Source of the DNA: a virus
IMG/VR virus record: IMGVR_UViG_3300043119_000523
Location: 1 to 48,053 of that record
Length of the DNA stretch: 48,053 bases
Direction: 5' to 3' (one strand)
Shown: positions 1-6,904 of the stretch, piece by piece
Layout: each line of letters opens with the position of its first letter
How positions within the stretch are numbered: the stretch's first letter is position 1
The notes under the pieces: generated by a model
Seen by the model: the letters and a program-made list of their open reading frames with translations, nothing else
Told to the model about the DNA's origin: nothing
Database searches by the model: none
Made by a program: the position numbers and the translations under genes

Positions 1-119
<119 letters not shown>

Positions 120-125
<6 letters not shown>

Positions 126-221
126 ACTGACAGAGCTGGTCCCCTGCCTCCGGGCTGGTCCCGTCGGCCACGGGAGAGTGAGAGGGTGCAAGTTAAAATA
201 CAATGTAGGTCAATCCTACAC
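120..221. repeat. Left arm of imperfect inverted repeat flanking the homopolymer tract
   Basis: Read against the reverse complement of 47737-47837, this 102-base arm shares ACAGAAACTGAC at one end, GCCTCCGG in the middle, and ATACAATGTAGG plus CCTACAC at the other end. I count about 60% identity overall. It ends in a self-complementary hairpin, TGTAGG (204-209) with CCTACA (215-220). Two GCTGGTCC copies start at 135 and 154, 19 bases apart; the right arm has two with the same spacing (47798, 47817). No gene lies here. A replication, packaging or regulatory site is inferred. Confidence 0.6.
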
Positions 222-291
222 ATACTTGCGCCACCAATCAACGGGACCAGAAAGGCACATACTTATGGGCAAACTTCCTCGAAGATATGGC

Positions 292-320
292 TTGAAGCCG
301 GTCCGGAGTTTTGCTATAAT
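292..320 (+). promoter_or_regulatory. Sigma70-type early promoter
   Basis: TTGAAG (292-297) and a consensus TATAAT (315-320) are separated by exactly 17 bases. The predicted start near 327 gives a leader of about 190 nt before the first gene at 517. An inverted CTGGTCCCGT copy (ACGGGACCAG, 241-250) lies ~40 bp upstream of the -35 and could be an activator or repressor site. Confidence 0.7.
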
Positions 321-404
321 TGACGGGCAATCGAAAGAAATGGCACGGCCCCACGGCCATCGCCCTCGAAAGGACTTCACCATGTAACAGTTTGGCCGGA
401 AAGA

Positions 405-439
405 TCAGGCGGCACCGGCTCGCGAGCAACGCCGCCTGA
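405..439 (+). promoter_or_regulatory. Leader stem-loop upstream of first early gene
   Basis: TCAGGCGGC (405-413) pairs perfectly with GCCGCCTGA (431-439). The loop contains the palindrome GCTCGCGAGC, which could extend the helix. GGCACGGCCC also occurs twice in this leader (342-351 and 470-479). No coding sequence is supported between the promoter and 517, so this is probably a 5' leader structure. Confidence 0.45.
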
Positions 440-516
440 AACGAAACTTAAACCCGCCACCTGAACCGTGGCACGGCCCGTTGAAACCGAGGCCGAAATG
501 GAAAGGGATTTCCAAA

Positions 517-792
517 ATGACTGACTTCGCAAAAGATCTTGAAATCGCCCGCGCCGCAATTGCAAACCTCGAAGGGGCTTGCAAGCGCCAAGAGGGAGAT
601 TTGCCGGAATTGCTCACAGAGGCGCTTCCGGCGAACATCACCGCGCAACTGTTGATGAACGCTTTGCCGGACCTGACCATGAACTTCGCAAACAAAGCTT
701 ACTGGCTTGATGTGGCAAACCACATGGGGCCTGACTTTATCAAGGCCCTCCGTCACGTCGCGGCTTTCATGGCCAAGGTTGACGAATTTTAA
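517..792 (+). CDS. Early hypothetical protein, 91 aa
   Basis: First gene after the 292-320 promoter. The ATG at 517 is chosen over an in-frame TTG at 481 because GAAAGGGA lies just upstream of it. The product is soluble and predicted mostly helical, starting MTDFAKDLEIARAAIANLEG, with no signal peptide, membrane segment or motif I recognise. It is followed by the 807-835 hairpin rather than coupled to the next gene. Function unknown; position suggests very early expression. Confidence 0.6.
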   Translation: MTDFAKDLEIARAAIANLEGACKRQEGDLPELLTEALPANITAQLLMNALPDLTMNFANKAYWLDVANHMGPDFIKALRHVAAFMAKVDEF

Positions 793-806
793 GTAGCGTA
801 AGACTG

Positions 807-835
807 GGGCGGGAGGCGTAACTAGTCTCCCGCCC
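807..835 (+). terminator. Hairpin with ACTAGT loop
   Basis: GGGCGGGAG (807-815) and CTCCCGCCC (827-835) form a perfect 9-bp G+C stem around the 11-base loop GCGTAACTAGT. There is no T-run, so this is attenuator- or processing-like rather than a classical intrinsic terminator. The loop sequence recurs twice in the next intergenic hairpin. Confidence 0.5.
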
Positions 836-880
836 TGAGCCGCAAGAGTGCTCTAAACCCCACTGAAAGGAACGAAAGAA

Positions 881-1315
881 ATGACCGAGATTACGGAAAC
901 GCAACTCCGCGAAATGAATATCGCGCAAACGGCCGAAGACTTTCAGGCCGATCTTGAACAGACTTCGCCCGCTTGGCTCTGGTCCGCTTTCATTTTCAAC
1001 CAGTCGCCACAAGGCCATGACCACTGGGCCGATCGGGCCACCGGCGAGCTTCCTCTGACTGAGGCCGACCGCGAATGGCTCGGCGAGGTGCTGGAAGCCC
1101 TGAAGCGCCGCGAAGCTTCGCAGCCCGCCCTGAGAGTGGCCGACGATCTGATCGAGGCTTTCATCGGCATTGGCCGCGCCGGCACTCCGGAAGGGGCACG
1201 GCTCGCAATCGTCGAGGCCACGCCGCGGGATCGGCTTGATGTCTACTGCCACTGGAACGGAATTCTTGGCTACTCTTCCCGCCTCGCCGACATTATGGAG
1301 GATAAGATTAGCTAG
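881..1315 (+). CDS. Early hypothetical protein, 144 aa
   Basis: ATG at 881 follows GAAAGGAACGAAAGAA, the GAAAGGAAC-type leader common in this genome. The protein is acidic and probably helical (starts MTEITETQLREMNIAQTAED), with a Trp pair and FNQSPQGHDHW near residues 32-49. No known domain is recognised. It is bracketed by two hairpins sharing the ACTAGT loop, suggesting its RNA is separately processed or attenuated. Confidence 0.6.
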   Translation: MTEITETQLREMNIAQTAEDFQADLEQTSPAWLWSAFIFNQSPQGHDHWADRATGELPLTEADREWLGEVLEALKRREASQPALRVADDLIEAFIGIGRAGTPEGARLAIVEATPRDRLDVYCHWNGILGYSSRLADIMEDKIS

Positions 1316-1320
1316 GCGAA

Positions 1321-1379
1321 ACGCGGGAGGCGGAGGCGTAACTAGTCAGGGCGTAACTAGTCCCACGTCCCTCCCGCGT
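1321..1379 (+). terminator. Large hairpin with two ACTAGT-containing repeats in its loop
   Basis: ACGCGGGAGG (1321-1330) pairs perfectly with CCTCCCGCGT (1370-1379). The 39-base loop holds two copies of GGCGTAACTAGTC (1335-1347 and 1350-1362), the motif also found at 815-827. No T-tract follows. Probably an attenuator or RNA-processing site. Confidence 0.5.
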
Positions 1380-1440
1380 CCACAGGAACCCCGGCCTACC
1401 TGTGCTGATGAGCCAGGCCGAACGTGAAAGGAACCTCGCT

Positions 1441-1536
1441 ATGACCTATTCCACCCTTCTCCTCGCCCGCATCTATGCCAGGCCCGCGAAGCCGGTTTCT
1501 CTGCCCCAGGTCTCGATCCAAGGAGGCGCGAAATGA
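1441..1536 (+). CDS. Small ORF, 31 aa
   Basis: A 31-codon frame starts at ATG 1441 after GAAAGGAACCTCGCT, the same leader used by the genes at 2132 and 2410. It ends in ATGA overlapping the start at 1533, so it is either a small gene or a coupling leader peptide. The product begins MTYSTLLLARIYARP, short and mildly hydrophobic then Pro-rich. Its C-terminal codons contain AAGGAGG, the ribosome site of the next gene. No function can be assigned. Confidence 0.45.
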   Translation: MTYSTLLLARIYARPAKPVSLPQVSIQGGAK

Positions 1537-1730
1537 AAGCGAGATGTGTAAAGTACTACCCGCTTGTGTCGGCGCATGATCTACCCTACCTTACAGTCGG
1601 GAAAGAATACGAGGTGCTCGTTGATGATGGCGAGCTTTTTGAAATGCTCGACGACGGCGGCACTCGCTTGTGCGTTTTGTGGCAGGGCAGCTCCCATGGA
1701 ATTTTTGAAAAAGTGGAGGAAGGGGAATGA
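1533..1730 (+). CDS. Small beta-rich hypothetical protein, 65 aa
   Basis: Starts in an ATGA overlap with the 31-aa ORF and ends in another with the next gene. The pattern MKARCVKYYP...LTVGKEYEVL...GGTRLCVLW...GIFEKVE looks like the small SH3-like barrel proteins common in phage early regions. That is a fold guess from strand pattern, not a function. No membrane segment. Confidence 0.6.
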   Translation: MKARCVKYYPLVSAHDLPYLTVGKEYEVLVDDGELFEMLDDGGTRLCVLWQGSSHGIFEKVEEGE

Positions 1731-2065
1731 CGGAATTTGAACTCGAGCTGGCACGGTTTTGCAAAGCCCTTCAGGCGGAACTTGCAAAGCCCGCCTCGGA
1801 CTGGTTTGACCGCGACTTCGGTCTTTGCGAAAACATCTACCAGTGGGCCGGCGGGGGCCGTAATCACCACGAGAGCCAGGCCCTTCAAAACCAGCTTTCC
1901 GGCCTCTTCATGAACGAGTTTGGAAATGGTACATTCCCCTTCGAGTCCGGCGCAGACCTTGAGGCCCGCTGGTGGAGCTACAACGCCGCCGCCACCAACG
2001 ACCGCCTCTACGCCAATCCCCGCCGCCTCGCCTTCATCACCAAGTGGGCCGCGCTGGCGCCGTGA
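1727..2065 (+). CDS. Hypothetical protein, 112 aa
   Basis: Coupled to the preceding gene by ATGA. The sequence is Trp-rich with a His pair (WAGGGRNHHESQ, about residues 41-52) and two Arg/Tyr-rich stretches near the C-terminus. No catalytic motif or membrane segment is recognised. A GC-rich hairpin follows it at 2077-2097. Confidence 0.6.
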   Translation: MTEFELELARFCKALQAELAKPASDWFDRDFGLCENIYQWAGGGRNHHESQALQNQLSGLFMNEFGNGTFPFESGADLEARWWSYNAAATNDRLYANPRRLAFITKWAALAP

Positions 2066-2076
2066 GACCTTTCTGC

Positions 2077-2097
2077 CTCGGGCGGGCTTCGCCCGAG
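2077..2097 (+). terminator. GC-rich hairpin after the gene ending at 2065
   Basis: CTCGGGCG (2077-2084) and CGCCCGAG (2090-2097) form a perfect 8-bp stem with the loop GGCTT. Only TT follows, so it may be an attenuator, mRNA stabiliser or weak terminator. Confidence 0.4.
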
Positions 2098-2131
2098 TTG
2101 GAAATGCCTCAACCAAGAAAGGAACCTCGAA

Positions 2132-2413
2132 ATGGACTTGAAAAACATACTGGCGGTCAGGCCCGAAACACTGGCCCAGGAACAGGAAAAGGCTTTGGCC
2201 GATTTCACCTCTGGGCGGCTGTGCGAAATCGCAGCACTCATTTCAGCCGGCGCCTATGAACAGGTAAAAAGCTATCTGGCCTATTCACCTGCCGGCGACG
2301 ATATGGGCTGCGACAACAGCTACATTTCGTTCAAGGACGAAACTGGCCTCGAAGACATCGGCGAGGTAATCGACCGGCTTATCGAGCTGGAAAAGAAAGG
2401 AACCTCGAAATGA
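2132..2413 (+). CDS. Hypothetical protein, 93 aa
   Basis: ATG follows GAAAGGAACCTCGAA at good spacing. The product is acidic and helical (MDLKNILAVRPETLAQEQ...), with GDDMGCDNSYISF in mid-protein and a Lys/Glu-rich end whose last codons encode the leader of the next gene (AAAGGAACCTCG). No recognised domain. Confidence 0.6.
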   Translation: MDLKNILAVRPETLAQEQEKALADFTSGRLCEIAALISAGAYEQVKSYLAYSPAGDDMGCDNSYISFKDETGLEDIGEVIDRLIELEKKGTSK

Positions 2414-2514
2414 AAGATTACATCATCCAGCTTGTCGTTGAAACGACCCGCGCCACAGCGGTCCTCGGCATCATCGGCCTGGCCCTTTTCGCCCTCGTCG
2501 GATATGGAGGCTAA
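2410..2514 (+). CDS. Small single-pass membrane protein, 34 aa
   Basis: Starts in an ATGA overlap with the gene ending at 2413, using GGAACCTCGAA as ribosome site. The product starts MKDYIIQLVVETTR, followed by one hydrophobic segment (VLGIIGLALFALVG) and a Gly-Tyr-Gly-Gly end. It is probably an inner-membrane microprotein. Function unknown; host take-over or superinfection roles are only guesses. Confidence 0.55.
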   Translation: MKDYIIQLVVETTRATAVLGIIGLALFALVGYGG

Positions 2515-2515
2515 G

Positions 2516-2830
2516 ATGACCTCTCGCCAACTCCGCATATCTCTGGCCTCTTCCGGCGAGCTTGCCCTCTTTATTCCGGCCCCTGCCACTGCCAGCGGCG
2601 GCCATACCGTAGAGGTCCCTTGCACCGTTGAGGGCCTTCGCCTCATTCGTGAGACCCTCACCCGATATTCCGCTGGCGAAACCCCCGCTATCGGTTCCGC
2701 CTCGCGTCCGGTTCAGTCCGACATTCAGGCCCTTCTCGCCGCATTCCGGCCCGGCCCTAAGAAGTTCAAGGCCGCGCCGGACCTCGAGGTCGAAATCGAC
2801 TTTTCCATCCTCTCTGACCTGAAACTCTAA
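2516..2830 (+). CDS. Hypothetical protein, 104 aa
   Basis: The ATG at 2516 is chosen because GGAGG (ATATGGAGGCTAAG) sits 6 bases upstream and the start lies one base past the stop of the membrane microprotein. The N-terminal half is strand-rich and includes VPCTVEGLRLIRETL. A Pro-rich linker and an acidic C-terminus (DLEVEIDFSILSDLKL) follow. Unknown function. Confidence 0.6.
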   Translation: MTSRQLRISLASSGELALFIPAPATASGGHTVEVPCTVEGLRLIRETLTRYSAGETPAIGSASRPVQSDIQALLAAFRPGPKKFKAAPDLEVEIDFSILSDLKL

Positions 2831-2841
2831 GGAGCCCTCCT

Positions 2842-3072
2842 ATGCTTGACCGTGAAAAATACGACACCGCCTGTGATATTCTGGAAGCCAGCTGCAGTCT
2901 TGCGGCTGAAATAGGCGTCCCCACGCCTGAGCTTCTCGCCGCTCTTACTTCCACCCTCGGCTCTATTGCCGGCGCCAGCTTTAAGCCGGAACGCTTCGAC
3001 GTCGGCCTCGAAAATATCATCCTGGCCCTCCGCAAGACGGCTGAAATGGAGCGTGGCAATGGCCAGGCGTGA
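2842..3072 (+). CDS. Hypothetical protein, 76 aa
   Basis: ATG follows AAGGAGCCCTCCT, the second recurrent leader form in this genome. The product is predicted all-helical (MLDREKYDTACDILEASCSL...) and shows no membrane segment or known motif. It lies directly upstream of the AAA+ ATPase and could be a partner, which is inference from position only. Confidence 0.6.
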   Translation: MLDREKYDTACDILEASCSLAAEIGVPTPELLAALTSTLGSIAGASFKPERFDVGLENIILALRKTAEMERGNGQA

Positions 3073-3121
3073 ACCGCCAAACAAACCACGTTCCCCCTAC
3101 GACCCGAAAGGAAAACAAAAG

Positions 3122-4255
3122 ATGAGCAAGTTTAACGACGATCTGACTTCCGACTATATGAGGAAAGTCTTAGACAATTTGGTCAAGCAAAAAACAATTG
3201 GCGTCAGGTTCACAGATGCCCCTGACCCTTTCGCCCCTTCCACTCCTGGCGCCTCCGCTGTCAAGCAGTGGCTTCATGAAACGCGCTCCGACGTTACCTG
3301 GGACGCCATCATCGGCAACACCGAGGCCAAGCGAGCCCTCCGCCTCGCCATCGAGGACACGGTGCAGCACGCCGATCTTTTCCGAGCTTACGGCACCCTT
3401 CCCCCGAAGGGCGTACTGCTCTACGGCCCACCCGGCTGCGGCAAGACGATGTTAGCCAAAGCAGCCGCCACGGCCCTCGACGCCCCGCACTACCTCCTCA
3501 TCAACGGCCCGGAACTCGAGTCGAAGTGGTACGGCGAAACGGAGGAGCGTATCCGCGCCATCTTCAGCTATGCCCGGAAGTACGCCGAGCACTACAAGAA
3601 GCAACTCCTCATCTTCATGGACGAGGCCGACAGCTTCCTTATTCCACGCGGCACCGGCCACGCTGTGAACGAAGGTGCCGTGGCACAGTTCCTGACCGAA
3701 CTCGACGGCATGGACAGTCTCGGCGCCTTCATCATCCTCGCCTCCAATCGGCCAGACCACATCGATGAGGCCTTGCTCCGTGACGGCCGTATCGGCAGGA
3801 AGATCAAGGTCGAGCGCCCTGGCTACGAGCAAGTCATCGACATTGTTCAGGCCCTCGTATCTTCCCTCCCTGTCCATCCGTCTTCGCGTCGTGAGGACCT
3901 GGCCGTGACCGCCGCCGAGGCCCTCTTTCATCCGCAGCATGTCCTCCAGGACCTCGCCGCGGTGGGCTTTCGCATGACCGAGGAAGGGCCGGAGATTTCC
4001 CAACACCGCGCCCTGCACTTCTGCCTTTCCGACATCGTCAGCGGCGCCATGGCAGCGTCCCTCGTAGAAAGGGCAAAGCTTCGTGCCATCGAGCGGGACA
4101 AGGAGCATGGCCGCGCCCTTGGCCTCTGCAACGAGGACCTCGTCTTCGCAGTGGAAGAAATCTTCCGCGACAATCGCGGCCTCAACCACAACTTCGCCCT
4201 CGAAGAATTTGTCGAGCGCAAGAAGCTGGAACTCAACAAGAAGGCGATGAACTGA
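3122..4255 (+). CDS. AAA+ ATPase, 377 aa
   Basis: Classic AAA (FtsH/Cdc48/spastin-type) ATPase domain: Walker A GPPGCGKT (~residues 102-109), Walker B LLIFMDEAD (~160-168), and a second region of homology ASNRPDHIDEALLRDGRIGRK supplying candidate arginine fingers. The family forms hexamers that remodel or unfold proteins. The ~60-residue N-terminal region has no substrate domain I recognise, and no protease domain follows. Start ATG 3122 follows GAAAGGAAAACAAAAG; in-frame ATGs at 2966 and 3059 lie inside or beside the preceding gene. It ends in a TGATG overlap with the next gene. Its target is unknown, and it is unusual for an early phage region. Confidence 0.9.
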   Translation: MSKFNDDLTSDYMRKVLDNLVKQKTIGVRFTDAPDPFAPSTPGASAVKQWLHETRSDVTWDAIIGNTEAKRALRLAIEDTVQHADLFRAYGTLPPKGVLLYGPPGCGKTMLAKAAATALDAPHYLLINGPELESKWYGETEERIRAIFSYARKYAEHYKKQLLIFMDEADSFLIPRGTGHAVNEGAVAQFLTELDGMDSLGAFIILASNRPDHIDEALLRDGRIGRKIKVERPGYEQVIDIVQALVSSLPVHPSSRREDLAVTAAEALFHPQHVLQDLAAVGFRMTEEGPEISQHRALHFCLSDIVSGAMAASLVERAKLRAIERDKEHGRALGLCNEDLVFAVEEIFRDNRGLNHNFALEEFVERKKLELNKKAMN

Positions 4256-4623
4256 TGACTAAGATCGTTTACAATTCCTGCTACGGCGGCTTTTCCCTCA
4301 GCAAGACGGCTATTCTCCGCTACGCTGAGCTAAAAGGCATTACTCTTTACCAGCGAGTTGACGACCGCTTTAAGGGCCTCGGCGACCATTTCTCTAGCTG
4401 GTACCTTGACGAGGCTTACACCAAACATTGGTCCGACCGTGACATCAATCGAACAGACCCTGTTCTCGTCAAAGTTGTCGAAGAGCTTGGAACGGCTGCC
4501 AATGGACGTTTTGCTGAGCTTTGTATCGCCGACGTTCCAGTCGGCACACGCTACCGCATCGACGAGTATGATGGAAACGAATCCGTCATGACTGTCGAAG
4601 ACTATGAATGGAGTATTGCCTAA
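4255..4623 (+). CDS. Conserved phage protein of unknown function, 122 aa
   Basis: Coupled to the AAA+ ATPase through TGATG. The N-terminus KIVYNSCYGGFSLS is a signature I have seen in many small proteins of tailed phages, none with an assigned function. The middle is aromatic and charged (GDHFSSWYLDEAYTKHW) and the end acidic (YDGNESVMTVEDYEW). No membrane segment. It ends in TAATG with the next ORF. Confidence 0.7.
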   Translation: MTKIVYNSCYGGFSLSKTAILRYAELKGITLYQRVDDRFKGLGDHFSSWYLDEAYTKHWSDRDINRTDPVLVKVVEELGTAANGRFAELCIADVPVGTRYRIDEYDGNESVMTVEDYEWSIA

Positions 4624-4745
4624 TGCCCTGCGCCACCATCATCCTTTCCATCGTACTCGGTTTCGGAGGGCTTCTTGCCCTCCTTTCCGGCGTCGTCATC
4701 CACCAGCGGGCTAAGGCCCTCGAAGCGTCTGGAGGCCTCGAATGA
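4623..4745 (+). CDS. Small membrane protein, 40 aa
   Basis: Starts in the TAATG of the preceding gene and ends in the ATGA of the next, so it fills the coupling chain exactly. One hydrophobic helix (ATIILSIVLGFGGLLALLSG) is followed by a basic tail (VVIHQRAKALEAS), predicting an N-out/C-in single-pass protein. Second such microprotein in this early region. Confidence 0.55.
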   Translation: MPCATIILSIVLGFGGLLALLSGVVIHQRAKALEASGGLE

Positions 4746-5044
4746 TCTACTACGCAATCAGGCACAAGGAAACCCAGGCCTTCCTTTCCGCGGCCTGGCA
4801 AAAAGGCGGCACGTATTGGGAGGGCGAGGCCGACAACCTTCCGCCCAGGCTATTTAAAACAAAGATGGCCGCGCAGAAGTTTGTGGAAATGTGGGCCAAA
4901 GGCTGCGCCTCCGTCAAGGAAGAGTGGCGAGAAAGCTCACCACTCGGCCCGCGCGAGTGTATCCGTGTTTATACAGTTTACGACGACCAAGGCCGCTCCC
5001 GTTCCGACCTTCTCATCGTCCCTCTTTCCCTTTCGGAGGTCTAA
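4742..5044 (+). CDS. Hypothetical protein, 100 aa
   Basis: ATGA-coupled to the small membrane protein. The opening MIYYAIRHKETQAFLSAAW, the mid-region KTKMAAQKFVEMW, and the strand-rich end resemble small alpha/beta phage proteins; I cannot name the family. Its last codons carry the GGAGG used by the GTG start at 5048. Confidence 0.6.
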   Translation: MIYYAIRHKETQAFLSAAWQKGGTYWEGEADNLPPRLFKTKMAAQKFVEMWAKGCASVKEEWRESSPLGPRECIRVYTVYDDQGRSRSDLLIVPLSLSEV

Positions 5045-5047
5045 CCA

Positions 5048-5473
5048 GTGCCATCCTCCCGTTCCCTCAACGCTTACTCCGACGTCAAGCTCGTCCTCGA
5101 CAAGGCCGTGGCCGACGGCGGTTTCAGCTTCCGACTTCCGAAGCCCTCTCGAGCCACGACTTTCAAATCCCGTATCTACAACTGGCTCCGCATTTGGCGG
5201 AACCACGAGCGCGAGCGGATCGGAAATCTTCCCGCCGGCCAGGTCCCGCCTTCCCCCTACGACGACATAGTAGCTCGGATCGATCCGAAGGACCCCTGTG
5301 TCATCCATCTTACCGTTCGCCAGGCAGACTTCCTGGCCGAAATCACCACGCCCGAAGGAGGCCCAGTTGAACTTTCCTACGACCACTCCAAAAACTCGAC
5401 GGCAGCGCCTCTCGACGACCTCGAAGATACCATTCGACAGTTCGCTCGAAACGCCGGACTTGACCTCGACTAG
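5048..5473 (+). CDS. Hypothetical protein, 141 aa
   Basis: GTG start, supported by GGAGG 10 bases upstream. A basic N-terminal part (RLPKPSRATTFKSRIYNWLR) could bind nucleic acid; an acidic end (PLDDLEDTIRQFARNAGLDLD) follows. No named domain. It overlaps the proposed TTG start of the next gene by ~14 bases. Confidence 0.6.
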   Translation: MPSSRSLNAYSDVKLVLDKAVADGGFSFRLPKPSRATTFKSRIYNWLRIWRNHERERIGNLPAGQVPPSPYDDIVARIDPKDPCVIHLTVRQADFLAEITTPEGGPVELSYDHSKNSTAAPLDDLEDTIRQFARNAGLDLD

Positions 5474-5630
5474 CCCGCACCTCCATGTTCCGTATCTTCT
5501 TCGCGAGAACTGGGAATGTGCGACGATTCTACCAGACGGTACGGTCTGCGGCCGTCACGTCACCTCTGAAACCTTCGCTTTTTGCCCCGAGTGCTTGAAG
5601 CGATTTACCGTAAAAGGGAGTACGAAATGA
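5460..5630 (+). CDS. Small zinc-ribbon-like protein, ~56 aa
   Basis: The C-terminal part shows four cysteines as C-x9-C and C-x2-C (WECATILPDGTVCG and FCPECLKRF), a likely zinc ribbon. The frame ends in ATGA with the next gene. No ATG fits; the TTG at 5460 is my best start because it overlaps the preceding gene's end, but the exact start is uncertain. Zinc-ribbon microproteins often bind nucleic acid or host enzymes, but the role here is unknown. Confidence 0.45.
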   Translation: MTSTSPHLHVPYLLRENWECATILPDGTVCGRHVTSETFAFCPECLKRFTVKGSTK

Positions 5631-5887
5631 CAAAGTTCGTAAAACTAACTGGGTATAAAAGCCCAGCTGCCGGCGAGACCTTTCGCACAGAGCCACTGTG
5701 GGTCAATCCAGAGCTTATTGCGCATATGAGCCAACACCAGGCCCGGCGCGAACGTGCCGCCAATGGCGCTTACTACAACACTTTCGTAACTGTCACCGGC
5801 ATCGCTTTTGCCGCCGCCTTTGCGGAAGAAGTGGTCGGCGTCAGTGTCCTCGAAACACCAGAAGAAATTATGGAGATGGCGCGATGA
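5627..5887 (+). CDS. Hypothetical protein, 86 aa
   Basis: ATG at 5627 follows AAAAGGGAGTACGA and overlaps the previous stop (ATGA). Begins MTKFVKLTGYKSPAAGETF; a run of Ala/Val/Phe residues in the middle (GIAFAAAFAEEVVGV) is too charged for a clear membrane helix. Ends in ATGA with the next gene. Unknown function. Confidence 0.6.
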   Translation: MTKFVKLTGYKSPAAGETFRTEPLWVNPELIAHMSQHQARRERAANGAYYNTFVTVTGIAFAAAFAEEVVGVSVLETPEEIMEMAR

Positions 5888-6078
5888 CCTCCACCTACTA
5901 CCTCGCCCACCATGACGGCACCGGCTGGTGGCACCTGCTCGAAGTCCTCACGGTGAAGGCCACTGAAGAAGGTCCAATCCCTCTCGAAGTGGCCCGCGCC
6001 CATTGGCCCCAGGTCAAAGGCGATCCGGCCAACTGGAAAATCCTCATGGCCATCAAGGATTCCTCTGATGAAAATTGA
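5884..6078 (+). CDS. Hypothetical protein, 64 aa
   Basis: ATGA-coupled. The short protein starts MTSTYYLAHHDGTGWWHLLE and is rich in aromatics and His. It overlaps the next gene by 11 bases, consistent with coupling. No domain recognised. Confidence 0.55.
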   Translation: MTSTYYLAHHDGTGWWHLLEVLTVKATEEGPIPLEVARAHWPQVKGDPANWKILMAIKDSSDEN

Positions 6079-6367
6079 AATCGAGGTCCCCAACGACATT
6101 CAGCTTTGCTCTCTCTCCCGTGAAGGAGGCTGGAAAGGCGAAGCCCATGCCACCTGGCGTGTCGGCGTGAAGCTTCTCCAGTCCGATCCGTGGGAAAGCT
6201 TTTGCTTCTGTTCCGCGGCTGACCCGGACCCTCAGGTCGCCGCAACGCGCGCCGTCGAAGCCCTCCGGGCAGACCTCGCCGCAATCCAGCGCCGGATGGA
6301 AGATCGGCCCGCCGCACCTGCGTTGGACCTCTCCTTCCCTATCAACCTCGACGATATTAGTCTTTAA
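6068..6367 (+). CDS. Hypothetical protein, 99 aa
   Basis: Starts inside the end of the preceding gene. Strand-rich N-terminal half (MKIEIEVPNDIQLCSLS), a helical segment (ATRAVEALRADLAAIQRRME), and a C-terminus DLSFPINLDDISL. It is the last gene before the consensus promoter at 6387-6415 and so may end the first early transcription unit. Confidence 0.6.
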   Translation: MKIEIEVPNDIQLCSLSREGGWKGEAHATWRVGVKLLQSDPWESFCFCSAADPDPQVAATRAVEALRADLAAIQRRMEDRPAAPALDLSFPINLDDISL

Positions 6368-6386
6368 CGTCAGGACGGGGGCGGGC

Positions 6387-6415
6387 TTGACACCAGCCCC
6401 CAGTCCCGCTATAAT
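6387..6415 (+). promoter_or_regulatory. Perfect-consensus sigma70 promoter
   Basis: TTGACA (6387-6392), 17 bases, TATAAT (6410-6415): exact consensus in both hexamers with ideal spacing. It would drive 6450 onward. GGGGGC (about 6378-6383) and GCCCCC (6396-6401) flank the -35 and could form a hairpin in read-through RNA. Confidence 0.85.
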
Positions 6416-6449
6416 CGTAAGTCTTCGCAACCTCGAAAGGAACCCAGCG

Positions 6450-6893
6450 ATGGAACAGGAATTGAAGAACGCCCTCGACCGCCTCGAAGAACGGCTTGAA
6501 GAAAAGCAGTGCTGCAACATTTTTACAAGCTCGATCATCTACAGCCACGCAATGCTCGACGACTACATCAGCATCGCCTACCGCACGAGCCCCAAAGCCG
6601 ATCCGATTTCTTTCTCGGCTTGCGGCTCAATCGCCGAGTGCCTGACCAAGATCCATTCTCACATCAGTTCCATTCCGGCGAAGGCCGACCGCGAGCGGGC
6701 CGAGTTCTACAAGCTCGTCACCCGCGCCGCCGAGTTCGGCAAGTCCATCGACATGGACGAGTCCCTCATCAACCCGCTGGAAGAAATGGCGAAGAAGCTG
6801 GCGAGTAATGCCGTGACTTTTCAGCCCATCGGCGGGGAAGCTGTTGGGCGGACCGCTTTCGCCCAGGACCTCAACGACGAAATCCCCTTCTAA
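6450..6893 (+). CDS. Helical protein with SSB-like C-terminal tip, 147 aa
   Basis: First gene behind the consensus promoter; ATG at 6450 follows GAAAGGAACCCAGCG. N-terminal charged helix (MEQELKNALDRLEERLEEK), possibly coiled coil, then a mixed region. The protein ends QDLNDEIPF, closely resembling the conserved acidic tip of bacterial SSB (DFDDDIPF in E. coli), which docks SSB-interacting repair and replication proteins. No OB fold is apparent, so it is not an obvious SSB. Possible role (inference): competing for or recruiting host SSB partners. Confidence 0.65.
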   Translation: MEQELKNALDRLEERLEEKQCCNIFTSSIIYSHAMLDDYISIAYRTSPKADPISFSACGSIAECLTKIHSHISSIPAKADRERAEFYKLVTRAAEFGKSIDMDESLINPLEEMAKKLASNAVTFQPIGGEAVGRTAFAQDLNDEIPF

Positions 6894-6904
6894 GGAGCCC
6901 TCCC

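Noticed and set aside
1405-1440. CTGATGAG followed by GAAC/GAAAG, hammerhead-ribozyme-like core
   Set aside because: The intervening bases cannot form a proper stem II (only GCC-A-GGC) and the GAAA core is misplaced.
5484-5597. ATG frame starting MFRIFFARTG in the 5474-5626 gap
   Set aside because: No ribosome site; the alternative frame has four zinc-ribbon cysteines and ATGA coupling.
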